From positions 1,612,001 through 1,676,000 of the forward strand of contig JANCIK010000009.1 in the NCBI GenBank assembly GCA_028532985.1: a stretch of DNA of 64,000 bases. Reading direction: 5' to 3'. Under the pieces are notes generated by a model. The model had not been told where the DNA came from. It was given only the letters and a program-made list of their open reading frames with translations, and searched no databases. Shown piece by piece: positions 22,708 to 34,559 of this stretch (positions are counted from its first letter, which is position 1; each line of letters opens with the position of its first letter). Source of the DNA: Stropharia rugosoannulata (taxonomy: Eukaryota > Basidiomycota > Agaricomycetes > Agaricales > Strophariaceae). Both the position numbers and the translations under genes were made by a program.

Positions 22708-24870
22708 ATGAGCGCCGACCACCCCAAGCGCTCCTGGTCCTCCTTCATCCCTCGGCCCTCCAGCAGGGACGGCGGCGTCCCCACGCCTCCGGTCTCCTAC
22801 CCACGTCGCCCGTCGAGCGCAGGCGGCCTCCTCCCCGCGCCGCCGGAGGGCCAGGAGCTCGTCCTGCACCCCGCGCTCACCCCCATCGCGGTCCCCACAG
22901 CCGACATCGTGGAGCCGCTGCAGGCCTCCTCATCCCGCCCTGCCACTCCCAGACGATGGTCTTCGAGCTTACTGACTCCTTCCCCCAAGATCTCCCCCCA
23001 GGCGCTTGACAACCAGGCGTCGCAACTGATCTACAACGCCCTCGAGCGCACGAGCTCACAGCAGCAGAACGCGAGCAAGACTGAGAACAAGAATGGCGGC
23101 GGGTTTGGCAAATCCTTCTCGTCGATGATGGGCGGTCTCTCGTCGCTCTCGCTCTCCCGCACAAACACGCGCGAGAGCACGGCAGAGGACAAGGACCGCG
23201 GCCGCGGCATGCTCAGGCTCGGACGCTTCCGCTCTGCCTCGCAGGCACCGAGCGGCGACGAGACCGACGACTCCCGCACCAGTCGCTCGCGCGCGCGGTC
23301 GCAGTCGCCCTTTACGCTCCGCCGCTTCCGCACGCGCGAGCCCTCTCCCGCGCCGCAACCGGTCCGGATGAGTCAGTCCGATGTCGACCTGTCCGACACC
23401 GCCTCGTCCATCCTACCCCAGAGCACAGCCTTCACCGACGACGACTCGGATAACGATACGCCGTACGGCGAGACGGATGACGAATCGTCCAATGAGGAGG
23501 ATGTATTCGACCCCATCACCGAGGCCAACACCGAGCGCAACGCCATCGTTGCCCCCGTCGTGGATGTAGCGGGCATCGCACAGGAGGCCGAGGATCCAGA
23601 CCCGGTCGGCGAAGGTGTGAATGTCGTCGTCCCGCCTGAGCCGTACTTCCCCAGCTCTCTGAACGCGCTCGGATCTAATAACCGGAATAAACGTAATCCT
23701 CGCCGACGGAAGTCCGTACGCACGCATGAACCGCTGCCATTCAACACCTCGCGACCGCTCTTTGAGCGTGATAGATGCACTATCACTCTTATGCAGGGTG
23801 ATCCGGATAAAGTAGATGCTGGCCGCCGCAAGAGGCGATATGTTGTGGCCAGCGATATGAGTGAGGAAAGTAGGTACGCGGTTGAATGGGGAATTGGAAC
23901 AGTGCTTCGTGATGGGGACGAGATGCTGCTTGTGACTGTGGTCGAGAACGAGTCAAAAGGTAGGTCTACCCATCGACCGATATTTTCCCATCAGGCTCAC
24001 CTGTGTTCGTAGTCGACCCCGTCATTGCAAATTCAGCGGATCGCGCAGTTAAACTCAGAAGTCAACAAGAAGTAGGTTTCTCTTGAATATGCTTGAATTA
24101 TATTCTGATTATCATTACAGCGGCAAGGTCTTGCGTATATTCTCGTTCGCCAAGTTACTGGCTTGCTCCAACGGACGCGATTAAACGTGACAATTCTATG
24201 TCAAGCATGGCACGCGAAGAATTCGAGGCATATGCTATTGGGTGAGCTATCTTTCCAATGTCAATTCTCTTTGGAATATAAATTCAATTATAATGCGGTG
24301 CAGATATCGTCGACCATGTGGAGCCCACGATGCTCATCGTAGGTTCTCGAGGGTTGGGACAGTTGAACGGGTGCGTATAAATACCAACCCTTCACCTTGC
24401 CGACCGCGATCTCACTAAAAACTCTATTCTTTACATAGCATTCTTCTAGGATCAACATCACATTATCTCATCCAGGTAAATATATACCTTTCTTGTCTCG
24501 ATATGCAGATCAGCGATTTGTTTTTGCTCATATTACGTACTTTCGTCTATAGAAATGCTCCGTACCCGTCATGGTCGCCCGCCGCCGCCTTAAGCGCCCG
24601 CCGAGGAAGAACGCGCACCTCTCCACCCACCGCACGCATGTCTCGCTCGCGGAAGCTGGCATCGACCGTGTCGCAGCTAAGGTCGACCAGGACGTGCAGG
24701 CGCTGCGCGACGCGTTGCAGGCAGACGAAGAGAGCCGCCGCGACGGCGGGCCTGGGAGTAGAAAGGACACTCGGTTCGCTACCGTCGCCGAGACTGAGGC
24801 AGCAGAGGATGACGAAGCGGAGGCGGAGGATGAAGACGAGCCATCTGATGTCAAGGTTGCTGGAAACTGA
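22708..24870 (+). CDS. universal stress protein (UspA) domain protein with long disordered N-terminus
   Basis: Six exons (22708..23959, 24013..24071, 24121..24241, 24304..24370, 24439..24475, 24553..24870) encode 617 aa. The first ~365 residues are disordered, rich in Ser/Arg/Pro and acidic clusters, with several RxxS-type sites. The Usp Rossmann-like domain follows (RRYVVASDMSEESRYAVEW, ILCQAWHAKNSRHMLLDIVD). It ends with the nucleotide-binding signature VGSRGLG, ILLGSTSHYLIQ and CSVPVMVAR, i.e. G-2X-G-9X-G(S/T). A coiled, Ala/Glu-rich tail closes the protein. This architecture is common in filamentous fungi and the biological role is unknown. The start is the ATG at 22708. Confidence 0.9.
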
Positions 24871-25308
24871 GTTGAGGATCCCCTTCAACAGCTTAGAATT
24901 TTTTCAATATGCGCGCGCAAAGTCCAACCATTTTTGTGAGCTGCTTGGTTCCTCCGAGTGATACACTTGAATTATTTCTACTTTCCTCCGTTCAGCACAT
25001 TTTTCATCTTACTTACATTCACATTTGGGGGCTAAAGGCTTATACATAGATTCTTTAATTCCTTTTCACTTCATTTTTGCTTGCTCGGTTAAGATCAAAA
25101 TCCCTGAATTGTATTATCGTACTTCCAATCTTAATAACACTTGTCTTCGGATAAATTTCGTCTGCTCTTCCTTTTCAAAATTGCCGTCTGAACTTCTCTG
25201 AAGTCTCATGATATATTGGTTGTTCTGCTTAGTGTATTGCATGTATAACTTTTGTGGCTAAGCGGCCGGTCTCCACAACGTTAGTCTCTTGAGTATGACG
25301 AAAGCAAT
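24871..25308. other. convergent 3' flanks of the Usp gene and the M3 peptidase gene
   Basis: AT- and T-rich sequence without coding potential, fitting two facing 3' UTRs. Confidence 0.55.
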
Positions 25309-28300
25309 TTAAAGACTGGATGCTTTAGCCGATGTAGTTCCAAAGAGCTCCTCAAGGAAAGCGTTGCTGTTGGGTTCGCGCCCTAGGAAGTCCTGAAGAA
25401 AACCTTAAATATACTGTGATCATCACTGAGTGGAAGATTACCGACCTTGAGAGTATCAAGTTCCTCGCGGCTTCCGCCAGCTTTGAGGATCTTGTCTCGG
25501 TACAGCTTGCCGCGTACAGGATCAAGGGGATCAGCTTTGAACACCGTTGCTATAATATAAGGTAAGACACGAATTCAATGCACTACTTACTATGGAATTA
25601 TGGCTTACCGTACATATCTGCGGCGAAAACAAGGGAATATGTGTATCTAGAAGTAGATTGAGTTAGACTGGAAGAAGGAATAATTATGGTGGTAAACATA
25701 CCCATAGTATCCTGCGTCATATCCTCCAGTTATGTGCCCAAACGACGCCTGTCCAGGGCATGCCTTGTCATACTTGACTAATGAAACCTTTTCGCGCAGA
25801 TCATTCCAGAGTTTGGTATAATCCTCGGGTTCTATTGATTGCATGAGAAAATTTCACAGCATCCAGCTCAGGTATTTATACCTTGGTCGGTATGTACTTT
25901 CAGATCGAACTTGGCGAAGAACAGTTGACGAAGATAGAAAAGGCCGACGTTCACATAGCGGCTTTTGATAATCTTTTCAATGAGCTCTGATGACAATGGC
26001 TTTTGAGTCTCATAGTGGCTGGACATTTGCTGAAGCACTTTAGGCTCCCAGCACCTGGATATATTATAAGAAATTATTCAATGCATAGGTCAGACGGTGT
26101 AGCTCACCAGTTCTCCAACATTTGGGATGGTGCTTCCACAAAGTCGCGAGCGACACTTTTCAGTTATTCAATATCAAAGAGAGGTAAATATACATAAAGG
26201 TGTTCCGCACCTAGTACCATGGAATCGGGAAAATTTCGTCTTGCTCAATAAGCCATGGAAGACGTGGCCCATCTCATGGAAGAAAGTCACGACATCATCA
26301 TGACGCATGAGTGCAGGCTTGTCAGGAGTGGGTTTAGCCAGGTTGGCAACCATAGCAGTAAGTGGGTAGCTACGTTTGCCATCCGGGCGGTCATACCCAG
26401 AAAGGATGGGCCAAACAGCGGCATGGGAGTATTTGTTGGCTATTGCGAGGAATATCAGGATGCTTAAATAGTGTGTTGACCGCATGTTGTCACATACCAC
26501 GGGGGAATAGATCAAGGTAGCAATAGCCAACGAAGTCAGACTCGTCCTTAGCATCCTTTTCCCAAACCTCAAAGGCTTGGACCTCTGGAGAAAGGAGGCC
26601 TCAGGATATTTAATTGTGCAAAGTCTTATGTACGTACCAGGGTGCCACGTTGATGGGTTTTTGATTTCGTGGAATTGGACTCCAAGTAGATTCTGGTAGA
26701 TGCCCAAGATAGTAGGAACGACGACTGATACAGGGAAGTATTCCTTGACGAGCATGTCATTGAGATCGAGAGTCTCCTCGACGAACTTGCGGTCATAATA
26801 GCGATAATCCCAGAGATAGAATTCGCCATCGAATGGGAGACCCTTGGCCTCATGCTCCTTCTTCTTCATTGCGAGAAGTGTCTCCTTGTCCTTTAGGCCA
26901 ACAGGAAGAAGTTTACTCTCAAGATCATCCAAGAACTGATAAGAAATGTCAGAACCAATAACCAGAAGCAAAAGACAACGACGGTACGTTTTGAACACCC
27001 TTGCCAGATTTGATCATCTTTTCTTCGGTGACATAGTCCGCCCTGCCATAGTATTATAGAGCTAACACACATACAGTCACAGATCATTCACGGACCATGT
27101 TTTATAACCAAGAAGACTGGCTATCTTCCGACGGAGCTCCAGGGCCTTGTCAAGTAGTGGCACATTCACGGCAAGGCGGTCTTCGTGGCCTTCCAAAGCT
27201 CGCTTCCTTGTTTCTGGGTTTTCCGCAAATTTAAACTGACCAAGTGCATGTTATTATACATAATGATGTATAATGAGCTATCAACCTACCACTGGGAAGA
27301 TATCTGGAGTTTTGAAAGTGACATCGTACAATTCTTTATTCCCTTCTGTATGCTTGGTGTACCCAGAAATAACATCTTTAGGAACACCCTTCAGCTCTTC
27401 TTCAGTGAAGGAGATAACACCCTGTGTGCATAAGTTGAAAACTGTTTGGATGAATACTGACATGAATCCTCACATTCTCTTCGTTGAAGTTTTTCTAATA
27501 TTTCAGGTTTTTTTTTCAGCGTTGAACGAACATAAAATAGTCAACATACGCTAAATTCCAGGCACGCCTGGGAAAGTTCCTTCTTAAGTTTCGTTAATTC
27601 CTCTCGCTTTTCCTCTGGAAGGGCAAGACCAGCACGAGTACCATCCAATATCTAACGAACATTTATATATGATGTAGATTACATGGGAGGTTTGGTACTT
27701 ACTAATTTCTCAACAAGACGTTGTTCTTCTGAAGAAAGTTTGTCCCATTGCCCGGATTCCTTGATGTTCGTTTGTGCTGCCACTTTGGAGTTGTATACAT
27801 CAATACGCATGGATGATTCAACACTGAAGTTGCGGACAAGGGACTCGGCTTCGTTCGATGCGTCACGAAGCTCCTTTGCAGGAGAAACGTTTTGGTAGAA
27901 TGCCAAAGGTTCTGCAATTGAGTCAAAGCGGGTATCTGCTTCTTGGATTGTGAGCTGAGCGTGTCATTAATGCCCGATGAGCGCGAACTTAAGGGAGATT
28001 AGCTTACGAAAACCTGATGTTATGACTGTCAGATGTAAAGCAAGAGGTAGCATTATCCACAGTAAATCAAAACGCACCGATTCGAAGTTGCAGTCCTTAG
28101 GGGCCAAAGCGCCGACTTTGTCCATGACCTTGCGATATTCCTCAATCGACTCTTTGGTCTGGCTTGTGATGTCTTCAGCGGAATGCGACCATGACGGGGG
28201 TGCTTGTGGGGATGCAATGGTCATCGCGGATGGTGTAGAAGATGCTTTAAAGAACAGCTGTGGAGTAGTAGTCGAGAGCGATCTGAAGGCAGCACGGAAT

Positions 28301-28524
28301 CGTGCATTTATCCCATACCTACTATACCGGATATCTCCAGTCGAGACGTGACTTGAGATTGATCTGAAGCTCACTGCAGCAAGACCAACTGCAAGCGCCC
28401 CTCTCCATCCCAGACTTGTTCTGCGACTCGCTATTCGAGATACTTGCGAGCTAGAGCGCAAGGCCATTGTAGCTGGCCTAGTAGCAGGTTTTAGTCGGCA
28501 ACGTAGACGCGTCGGCTGTGTCAT
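25309..28524 (-). CDS. PRD1: M3 family oligopeptidase (saccharolysin/thimet type)
   Basis: Seventeen exons encode about 781 aa: 28524..28078, 28013..28008, 27954..27703, 27651..27550, 27494..27474, 27421..27290, 27235..27096, 27042..26988, 26935..26638, 26584..26498, 26439..26211, 26155..26108, 26054..25882, 25831..25702, 25646..25609, 25549..25446 and 25392..25309. The zinc site is VTFFHEMGHVFHGLL (HExxH), with the third ligand in RDFVEAPSQMLENW. GHITGGYDAGYYGY is the conserved substrate-binding loop. The enzyme degrades short peptides in the cytosol and, in yeast, the mitochondrial intermembrane space. A ~100-residue basic, Ser/Arg-rich extension before the M3 fold could be a mitochondrial targeting region. 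Exon 2 is predicted to be 6 nt (Val-Phe). The upstream GTG/TTG-started frame was not used and the ATG at 28524 is preferred. Confidence 0.93.
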
Positions 28525-29070
28525 AACGGCGCCCAACAGTCCAGTTGGGTTGCGCTTGGCAGCAGCTTAGGAAAGCAACATCTTATCTTATCTCTATCCC
28601 CATCCAGAATACTGAGCAGAACTAGAGCAGAACTCCCACGGAGCGCGATTCTCTCTTGATTTCATTACACTCCTATGAAAACGCATGCGCACAGGGAGTC
28701 AACTGACCATCCGAGGAGCAGCGTGACACGCATAGTGGGTAAAAACTTTCCTTAAACTGAAGGCGAGGGATATACTAACTGGTGGTAATTGTGGTGAGTC
28801 CTAACCCATTTCCAACCTGTTTAAACGAAAAGTGCGCCTATTCTAAACAATCAATTATATCTCCAACTATGCAGACGAAAGCTTGAATATAATTTCATCA
28901 TACTCCGTGTGGAAATGGATGTTCAATCTACCATGCGTAATTCAAAAGTCTGTGGGCATGAACCCTATGGTTAAGTCGGACCGTCCCTTCAATACGGCCC
29001 GTCGCACTACTTTATAAGTAGGATGCATCTTTAGAACCAAGAGAAATTCTTGAGAGCGTTGGTCTTCATC
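28525..29070. promoter_or_regulatory. bidirectional promoter region, PRD1 / short-chain dehydrogenase
   Basis: 546 nt separate two divergent start codons. No coding potential seen. TTTATAAGT near 29011 could be a TATA element for the plus-strand gene. Confidence 0.4.
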
Positions 29071-30193
29071 ATGTCATCTTTGTATGATTATCGTCCTGCA
29101 GTATCTAACGACTTGACGGGGAGAATAGCGGTGGTCACTGGAGGAGGGACCGGCATAGGATTGATGATCTCACAAGGGTTGGCAGCAGCTGGTGCTAAGG
29201 TATATATTACTGGACGCCGCCTTGAGGTTCTGGAAAAGGTTTCAGCGGGATGGGACAAGCAGATCGGAGGGGAGATTGTCCCGTGAGTAGCAAGAATAAC
29301 GCCACAGTCCAGTACCTGATACTTATACTTGGTACGCATTTCAGTTTGCAGATGGATGTCACGGATAAAGCCAGCATTGCAAACGTCAAACGAATCATCG
29401 AAGAAAGAGAAGGGCGCCTTCATATTCTAGTGAACAAGTACGTAGTAGCTATGAGTCTACTGCACAACATAATCATTATCGTATATCTGTAGTGCCGGCC
29501 AGGTCGGCCCAACCTCCCCCTTCCTCGGTGACCCAAAATCACCTGAGAGGGCAAATCCTGAAACTCTTGGAACATCCCTTTTCAATAACGAAAGTTTCGC
29601 CGGATGGGCTGATCTCTACACCATAAACGCGTCATCCATATTTTTTGTAACAACTGCGTTCATGGGTCTGTTGTCCAAAGGCTCAGTCGATATAGAGAAC
29701 TACTGGTCGACTGTCATCAACATAAGTAGTATCAGTGGTTTGATCAAGCTTGCTCAGGAGCATGTCGGTCTTCCGTTTTCTAATGACAAGCCAATGACTG
29801 ATTATGTTTTCTCGTTAGTTTTGCTACAACAGTGCAAAGGCTGCTGCTTCTCATTTAACTAAAATGCTAGATGCGGAATTTGCGCTGAAGGGAGTACCCG
29901 TACGCGTTAATGCTATCGCCCCAGGAGTATATGCCTCAGAACTCACGTTTGACGCCATTCCACCCGAACTTGTTGACGTTGTTGGGAAGGGTATATCGCC
30001 TGTTCCAGCTAAGAGAGCCGGAACGTAAGTGCCGGAACACCTACAGTCCGTGTCGATGCTTATCTTCTTTTTCAGTGGCCAAGAAATGGCTGGGACCGCC
30101 GTTTTCCTTGCATCGCGCGCTGGTGGATATGTACATGGACAAGAGATTGTCATCGACGGCGGTTATGTGTCTGTAAATCCGTCTGTTGTTTAA
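29071..30193 (+). CDS. short-chain dehydrogenase/reductase
   Basis: Five exons (29071..29282, 29345..29437, 29493..29763, 29819..30024, 30076..30193) encode 299 aa. It is a classical SDR Rossmann enzyme. The cofactor loop is VVTGGGTGIG, followed by GRR (Arg at the end of strand 2 favours NADP(H)). NNAG, SSI(S) and the catalytic YNSAK are all present. The C-terminal motif GGYVHGQEIVIDGG is typical. The substrate cannot be told. There is no signal peptide or membrane helix, so it is probably cytosolic. The 3' splice before FCYNSAK restores the catalytic Tyr, which confirms the model. Confidence 0.93.
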
Positions 30194-30715
30194 AGGACAT
30201 ATGTAGCACATTCAGATGTATACCAACAAATGTATTTACGTGAGTTTGTTTAGAATATGCGTTACATTCCAGAGGACGGCGACTGGATCTCCGTGATCTA
30301 ATTTGAGAACATCGCGAACTGGTTTCCGGTTGACGTTAATACTGGCTACTGGCAGTGGGTGCGGATAAGTGCGGATGCGAGAATCCATAATTGGATTTAT
30401 GTATTTTAGTACTTTATATTTATGTTGAGTGCACAATAACAGACATTAGCATATCCAGTTAATGAGTACCTGATAGGCGCTCTTCTGTCCTGTTCGCCTA
30501 GGTTCGCCTCCAGCAGATCTATTTTTAGATGCTTCATATGGACTCTTGATTCCGCGATGCACGAATGCTGATGCCAAGCCTATACTGCGGTCAGTAGGTG
30601 TCTCGTGAGAAATGCTGTACCCTAAGGAGAGCCATGGAAGATGGAATGGTCAAGTTAAAGGGGCTTACTTTTGATGAAGAGTATTTCCCCCATCTCTCTT
30701 GTCAATACTTCACCT
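30194..30715. other. spacer between SDR and first KRE6-like gene
   Basis: No gene seen. An ATG at 30674 is in frame with the KRE6-like start at 30716 and would add 14 residues. The later ATG is preferred because it matches the start of the downstream paralogue. Confidence 0.5.
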
Positions 30716-33106
30716 ATGTCGCGTCCCGTTCGCCGACAAGTGCAGGAAGGGTCTTCATATTATGGTTCCGTGCCCCAGGCGAGCCCGCCGCGATCAGCTT
30801 CGTTCAACCATCACTACCAAGCGCAAGGCCAAGCACCTCAACCGCAGATTCAAGTTAGCGGGTCAAGACCGGCGCAGTCTAGTTCGATAGATAGCAATCG
30901 ACGCAGGGGGGAGACAAGTCGGGGGCATACTGCAATGGCAATAAAGGTGGCGACTGGAAGTATTGGGGCTGGTTACGGACCATATTCAGTGCGTTCTGCG
31001 TCGTCCACAATAATTTCAACCAACCTGTTTCCCAAAATAGTACCACCCTGAGCAAGTCCGAGAGACAGGCGTATACCGCGCAAACTCTCGATTTAGCAAC
31101 ACTCCTTCTTCTGATAACTCTGTACATAATACAACAAGCCGCGAAAGAGGTCCAGCCCAAGCCCTAATCCCTACGACTACCACAGTGCCACAGTACATGT
31201 GGGATAAGGAAACAGATCCGGACGATGCGCTTCACATTCCTGATCGAGATCCGCCAGGCTGTGGTGATTTCACGATATTCTCGTTAAGAGGGTGGACAAA
31301 TGCACTTGCAATAGTAGCCATTGTCGCCGGCTTACTAGTGCTTTTTATTGGGTATCCTGTTATCATATTCAACCGCACAGCAAAAGCCTCAAACTTGAGC
31401 GGATTCAATGTTGGTGGTATTAATGAATCTGGACAAATCCCCTTTCTACCAAATATTCCTGGGTTAATAGACCACGACACACCTCGTTCAGTCTATACAC
31501 GAACGGGAACGGACAACAAGCTCTATGATCTTGTGTTTAGCGACGAATTCAATACGGATGGCCGGTCCTTTTATCCGGGGGATGATCCATTCTGGGAGGC
31601 TGCTGATCTTCATTATTGGTACCCCATAATTAAAATGCACGCTTCTTTATATATGCTAAATACGCTATAGGGCTACTGGCGACATGGAGTGGTATGACCC
31701 ATCGGTTAGGTTTTATCTTCACCTCTCACATACCATACTTATTTTCTTTAAATCTAATTTAGGCGGTGACAACAAGAGATGGTAGCCTTGTTATTACCAT
31801 GTCGGAGCAAAGCGTTCATGATCTTAATTTTCAAAGCGGTAGGCTAGTTTCTATCAGCATATTAACCGAGATTAATAATTGTCAATATTATAGGAATGAT
31901 CACTTCTTGGAACAAGTTTTGTTTAACCACAGGGTATATTGAAGTATCCGTACGACTCCCTGGGAAAGCGGGTGTTCCTGGATTATGGCCTGGTAGGTGT
32001 ACATATAATTTAATATGCCCTTCTTTTTAATATTTTGACATTAGGTGTATGGTCTCTTGGTAACTTGGTGAGCATTACTCTGCCATCTTGAGAGACACAA
32101 AGATTTTACTTATGATAAGGGGAGGGCTGGGTATGGAGCATCTACCGAGGGTACATGGCCTTACAGCTACGACTCATGCGATGTTGGTACATTCCCATTT
32201 CAACAAGACAGAAGCGGAAACCCGCAAGCATCCGACGGATTGAGTGGGCAACCGGGACAGAAATTGTCATCTTGTACATGTCCGGGGAGCGATCATCCTG
32301 GACCTTCAGTAACCGTCGGTCGTGGTGTTCCGGAATTGGATATAATTGAAGCCCGTGTGGACATAGTCAAAAGGCAGGGTTTGGTATCCCAAAGCTTACA
32401 GGTTGCCCCATATTCTCCCGGACATAATTGGATACAATCGACACCTGCAACGACGCTTTATAATACGACCCTATCGTTTATTAACGGATACATTGGAGGG
32501 CCTCTGCAGGAAGCCATCTCAGCAGATAGTTACGTGGAAGACCAGTTCTATGACGGCCAAGATTTCACCACATTTGGCACAGAATATTGGTCTGACCCAA
32601 ACCATCGAGACGGCGGCTATATTACTTGGTTCAGTAATAACGAGAAAACGTGGACAATTACCCCAGAAGCAATTGGTCCAAGAACAGAGACTAATGTATC
32701 GCAGCGGCTAATACCCGAAGAACCTATGGTAAGTGGACCTACATCCTTCTACATGATGCCAAGCTAACCTGCCTTACGTTAGTACTTAATCTTCAACCTC
32801 GGCATGGCCGTTGGGTTCCAACCTCCAGATCTCAAAAATCTCGTTTTCCCCGCGGAAATGCTTGTTGACTATGTCCGTGTGTATCAGCGAAGAGGTATAA
32901 AAAATGGAGTGGGGTGCAACCCCCCAAATCGACCAACGACCAACTATATAAACAAGTATGTAGTAATTTTTCATATTTTTACCTTGCACGATGCTGAAAG
33001 TCGTCCGGAAAGACATATGGTCGCATATACAAACCCAAATTTGACAACATGGGCTGACGCTAATTTCACGTTCCCCAGAAACTCCATCTATCACGGCTGC
33101 ACGTAA
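30716..33106 (+). CDS. KRE6: SKN1/KRE6-type beta-1,6-glucan synthesis protein, copy 1
   Basis: Nine exons (30716..30988, 31041..31618, 31671..31704, 31763..31838, 31894..31992, 32045..32067, 32120..32728, 32783..32955, 33013..33106) encode 652 aa. It is a type II membrane protein: a Gln/Ser/Pro-rich cytosolic tail (~1-175), one transmembrane helix (~178-201) and a lumenal GH16-like glucanase fold. The GH16 signature is intact (PELDIIEA, E-x-D-x-x-E). Other family marks are FSDEFNTDGR, FYPGDDPFWEA, CTCPGSDHPGP and YVRVYQRRG. Yeast homologues act in the ER/Golgi or at the plasma membrane in cell-wall beta-1,6-glucan formation. It forms a tandem pair with the next gene, with every intron in the same place. 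Confidence 0.95.
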
Positions 33107-34559
33107 CGAAGTTTTTTAATCTTTATGGACTAAAAGTATGCCTCTTGAATTGCTGGGCACCGGGCTGCCATTTCTGGGAAAGGCGTCCTTGAAATCCAGC
33201 TTACGACCATCACGATTAGACGATCGATCCAGCGCAGGTCTCACATTTACCCATAATCATCCGTCGCAGCTCACAACACCCCATCACAGTACTACTTCGA
33301 CATGGCGCCCTTCGCCTATTGCTTTAAATACAGCTATACGCCTTCCCCCCTTTTCCCTCGGTTTGGATTATCGATGGGTTTTTGATTCCGTAACTGTAGC
33401 CTCTTTGCTTATTTATTTAGGTATAGATATAATACTCGAGTCCTACTTCAGTCAGTGTGGATAATTCCTTTATCTTTGTGTATTCATGTGAGTGCAAGCG
33501 AAATAAACTGACCAAATGGTTGCAGTGATTTCTGTAGCTAAGTAAATTCTTCGTCTATTCTCACTAACAAGATCATGGGCTATCAACACTTCACTTGTTT
33601 GTGCTATCGAAGTCTAGCCCATTTCGCATCCACTCCTCGACTATATTCTTCACTCCAAGGCTTGTAGTATAGGCGAGGTTGCATCGAACGGCAATTCAGA
33701 CTGGACGGCACGTAAACTACTCACGACAAAGATTTGGTCGAATTTTTGTTCATTGGCGCATCACCGGGTTGTCACTGGGCGCCATCTAGTGTGCTCAGGT
33801 TGAACGTAAACGTTCCCTAAAAACCAACCGTGGCCAACTCCCGAACTTGGGATCTATCCAACCTGTGTATAGCGTTCTCGACTGCAAGTTTCGACAACCC
33901 AATTGTGCCTTCATCACAAGTATCCACTTGGCTTCCATAGTAACTAAACAGTCCAGTACAGCATCCACTAGAATACGAGAGACTACGCCGCCAGATCACA
34001 GAGTTGGCTGGATGTAAGTGCTTAGCGTAGGTCAGTAATTAAGTAAGTAGTGAAGTTGGAAACGTTTGACTTAATTGCACTTCTAAATCGTTTGTTCAAG
34101 GTTTGTCTGTAGTTGGTTGAAACTTGATTGGCTTCCCTCCCCTATCGATGGTCCTAATTGCAATCAGGACCATCATCCGAGTCCGCATCCTTGACCTCAA
34201 TGACGCGTGCCGTGAAGGCTCAGCGTTATTTTTAAACGCCATGCGTCACTGCAAGCGTACTCGTGTTCTCGGAGCTATACTTGTCGGTATCCTGACGCTT
34301 GCCACGATTCTGTGGGTGATTGAAGGGACCTGATAACGAGAGCAAAGTACCTGGCAACAGACTTCTGGGCATTGCGTTCGAGTCCTTCAGAAAGGATTTT
34401 TGGCTCTGCGAAATCACCGGTGACTTGAAGTACCAAGGTGCATACATAGCTTTCTATGTTTGAATCAAGGCGTGAGAAGCGCAGTTGCTGATGTTGGAGC
34501 CCTTCGGGCAGTCTTAGTCTTAGAAGGCGTTTTTCTAAGCCGTTTCCCCTCTCCCCCCC
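33107..34559. other. 1.45-kb spacer between the tandem KRE6-like genes
   Basis: No gene or gene remnant was recognised. Short frames on both strands lack motifs. No terminal repeats or target-site duplications were seen that would tie the duplication to a mobile element. Confidence 0.5.

Noticed and set aside
22797..23831. Several antisense open frames in the Usp-domain gene
   Set aside because: Composition shadows of the Ser/Arg/Pro-rich N-terminal region, with no motifs.
33107..34559. Transposon or LTR behind the KRE6 duplication
   Set aside because: No terminal repeats, target-site duplication or transposase/reverse-transcriptase remnants were seen by eye.
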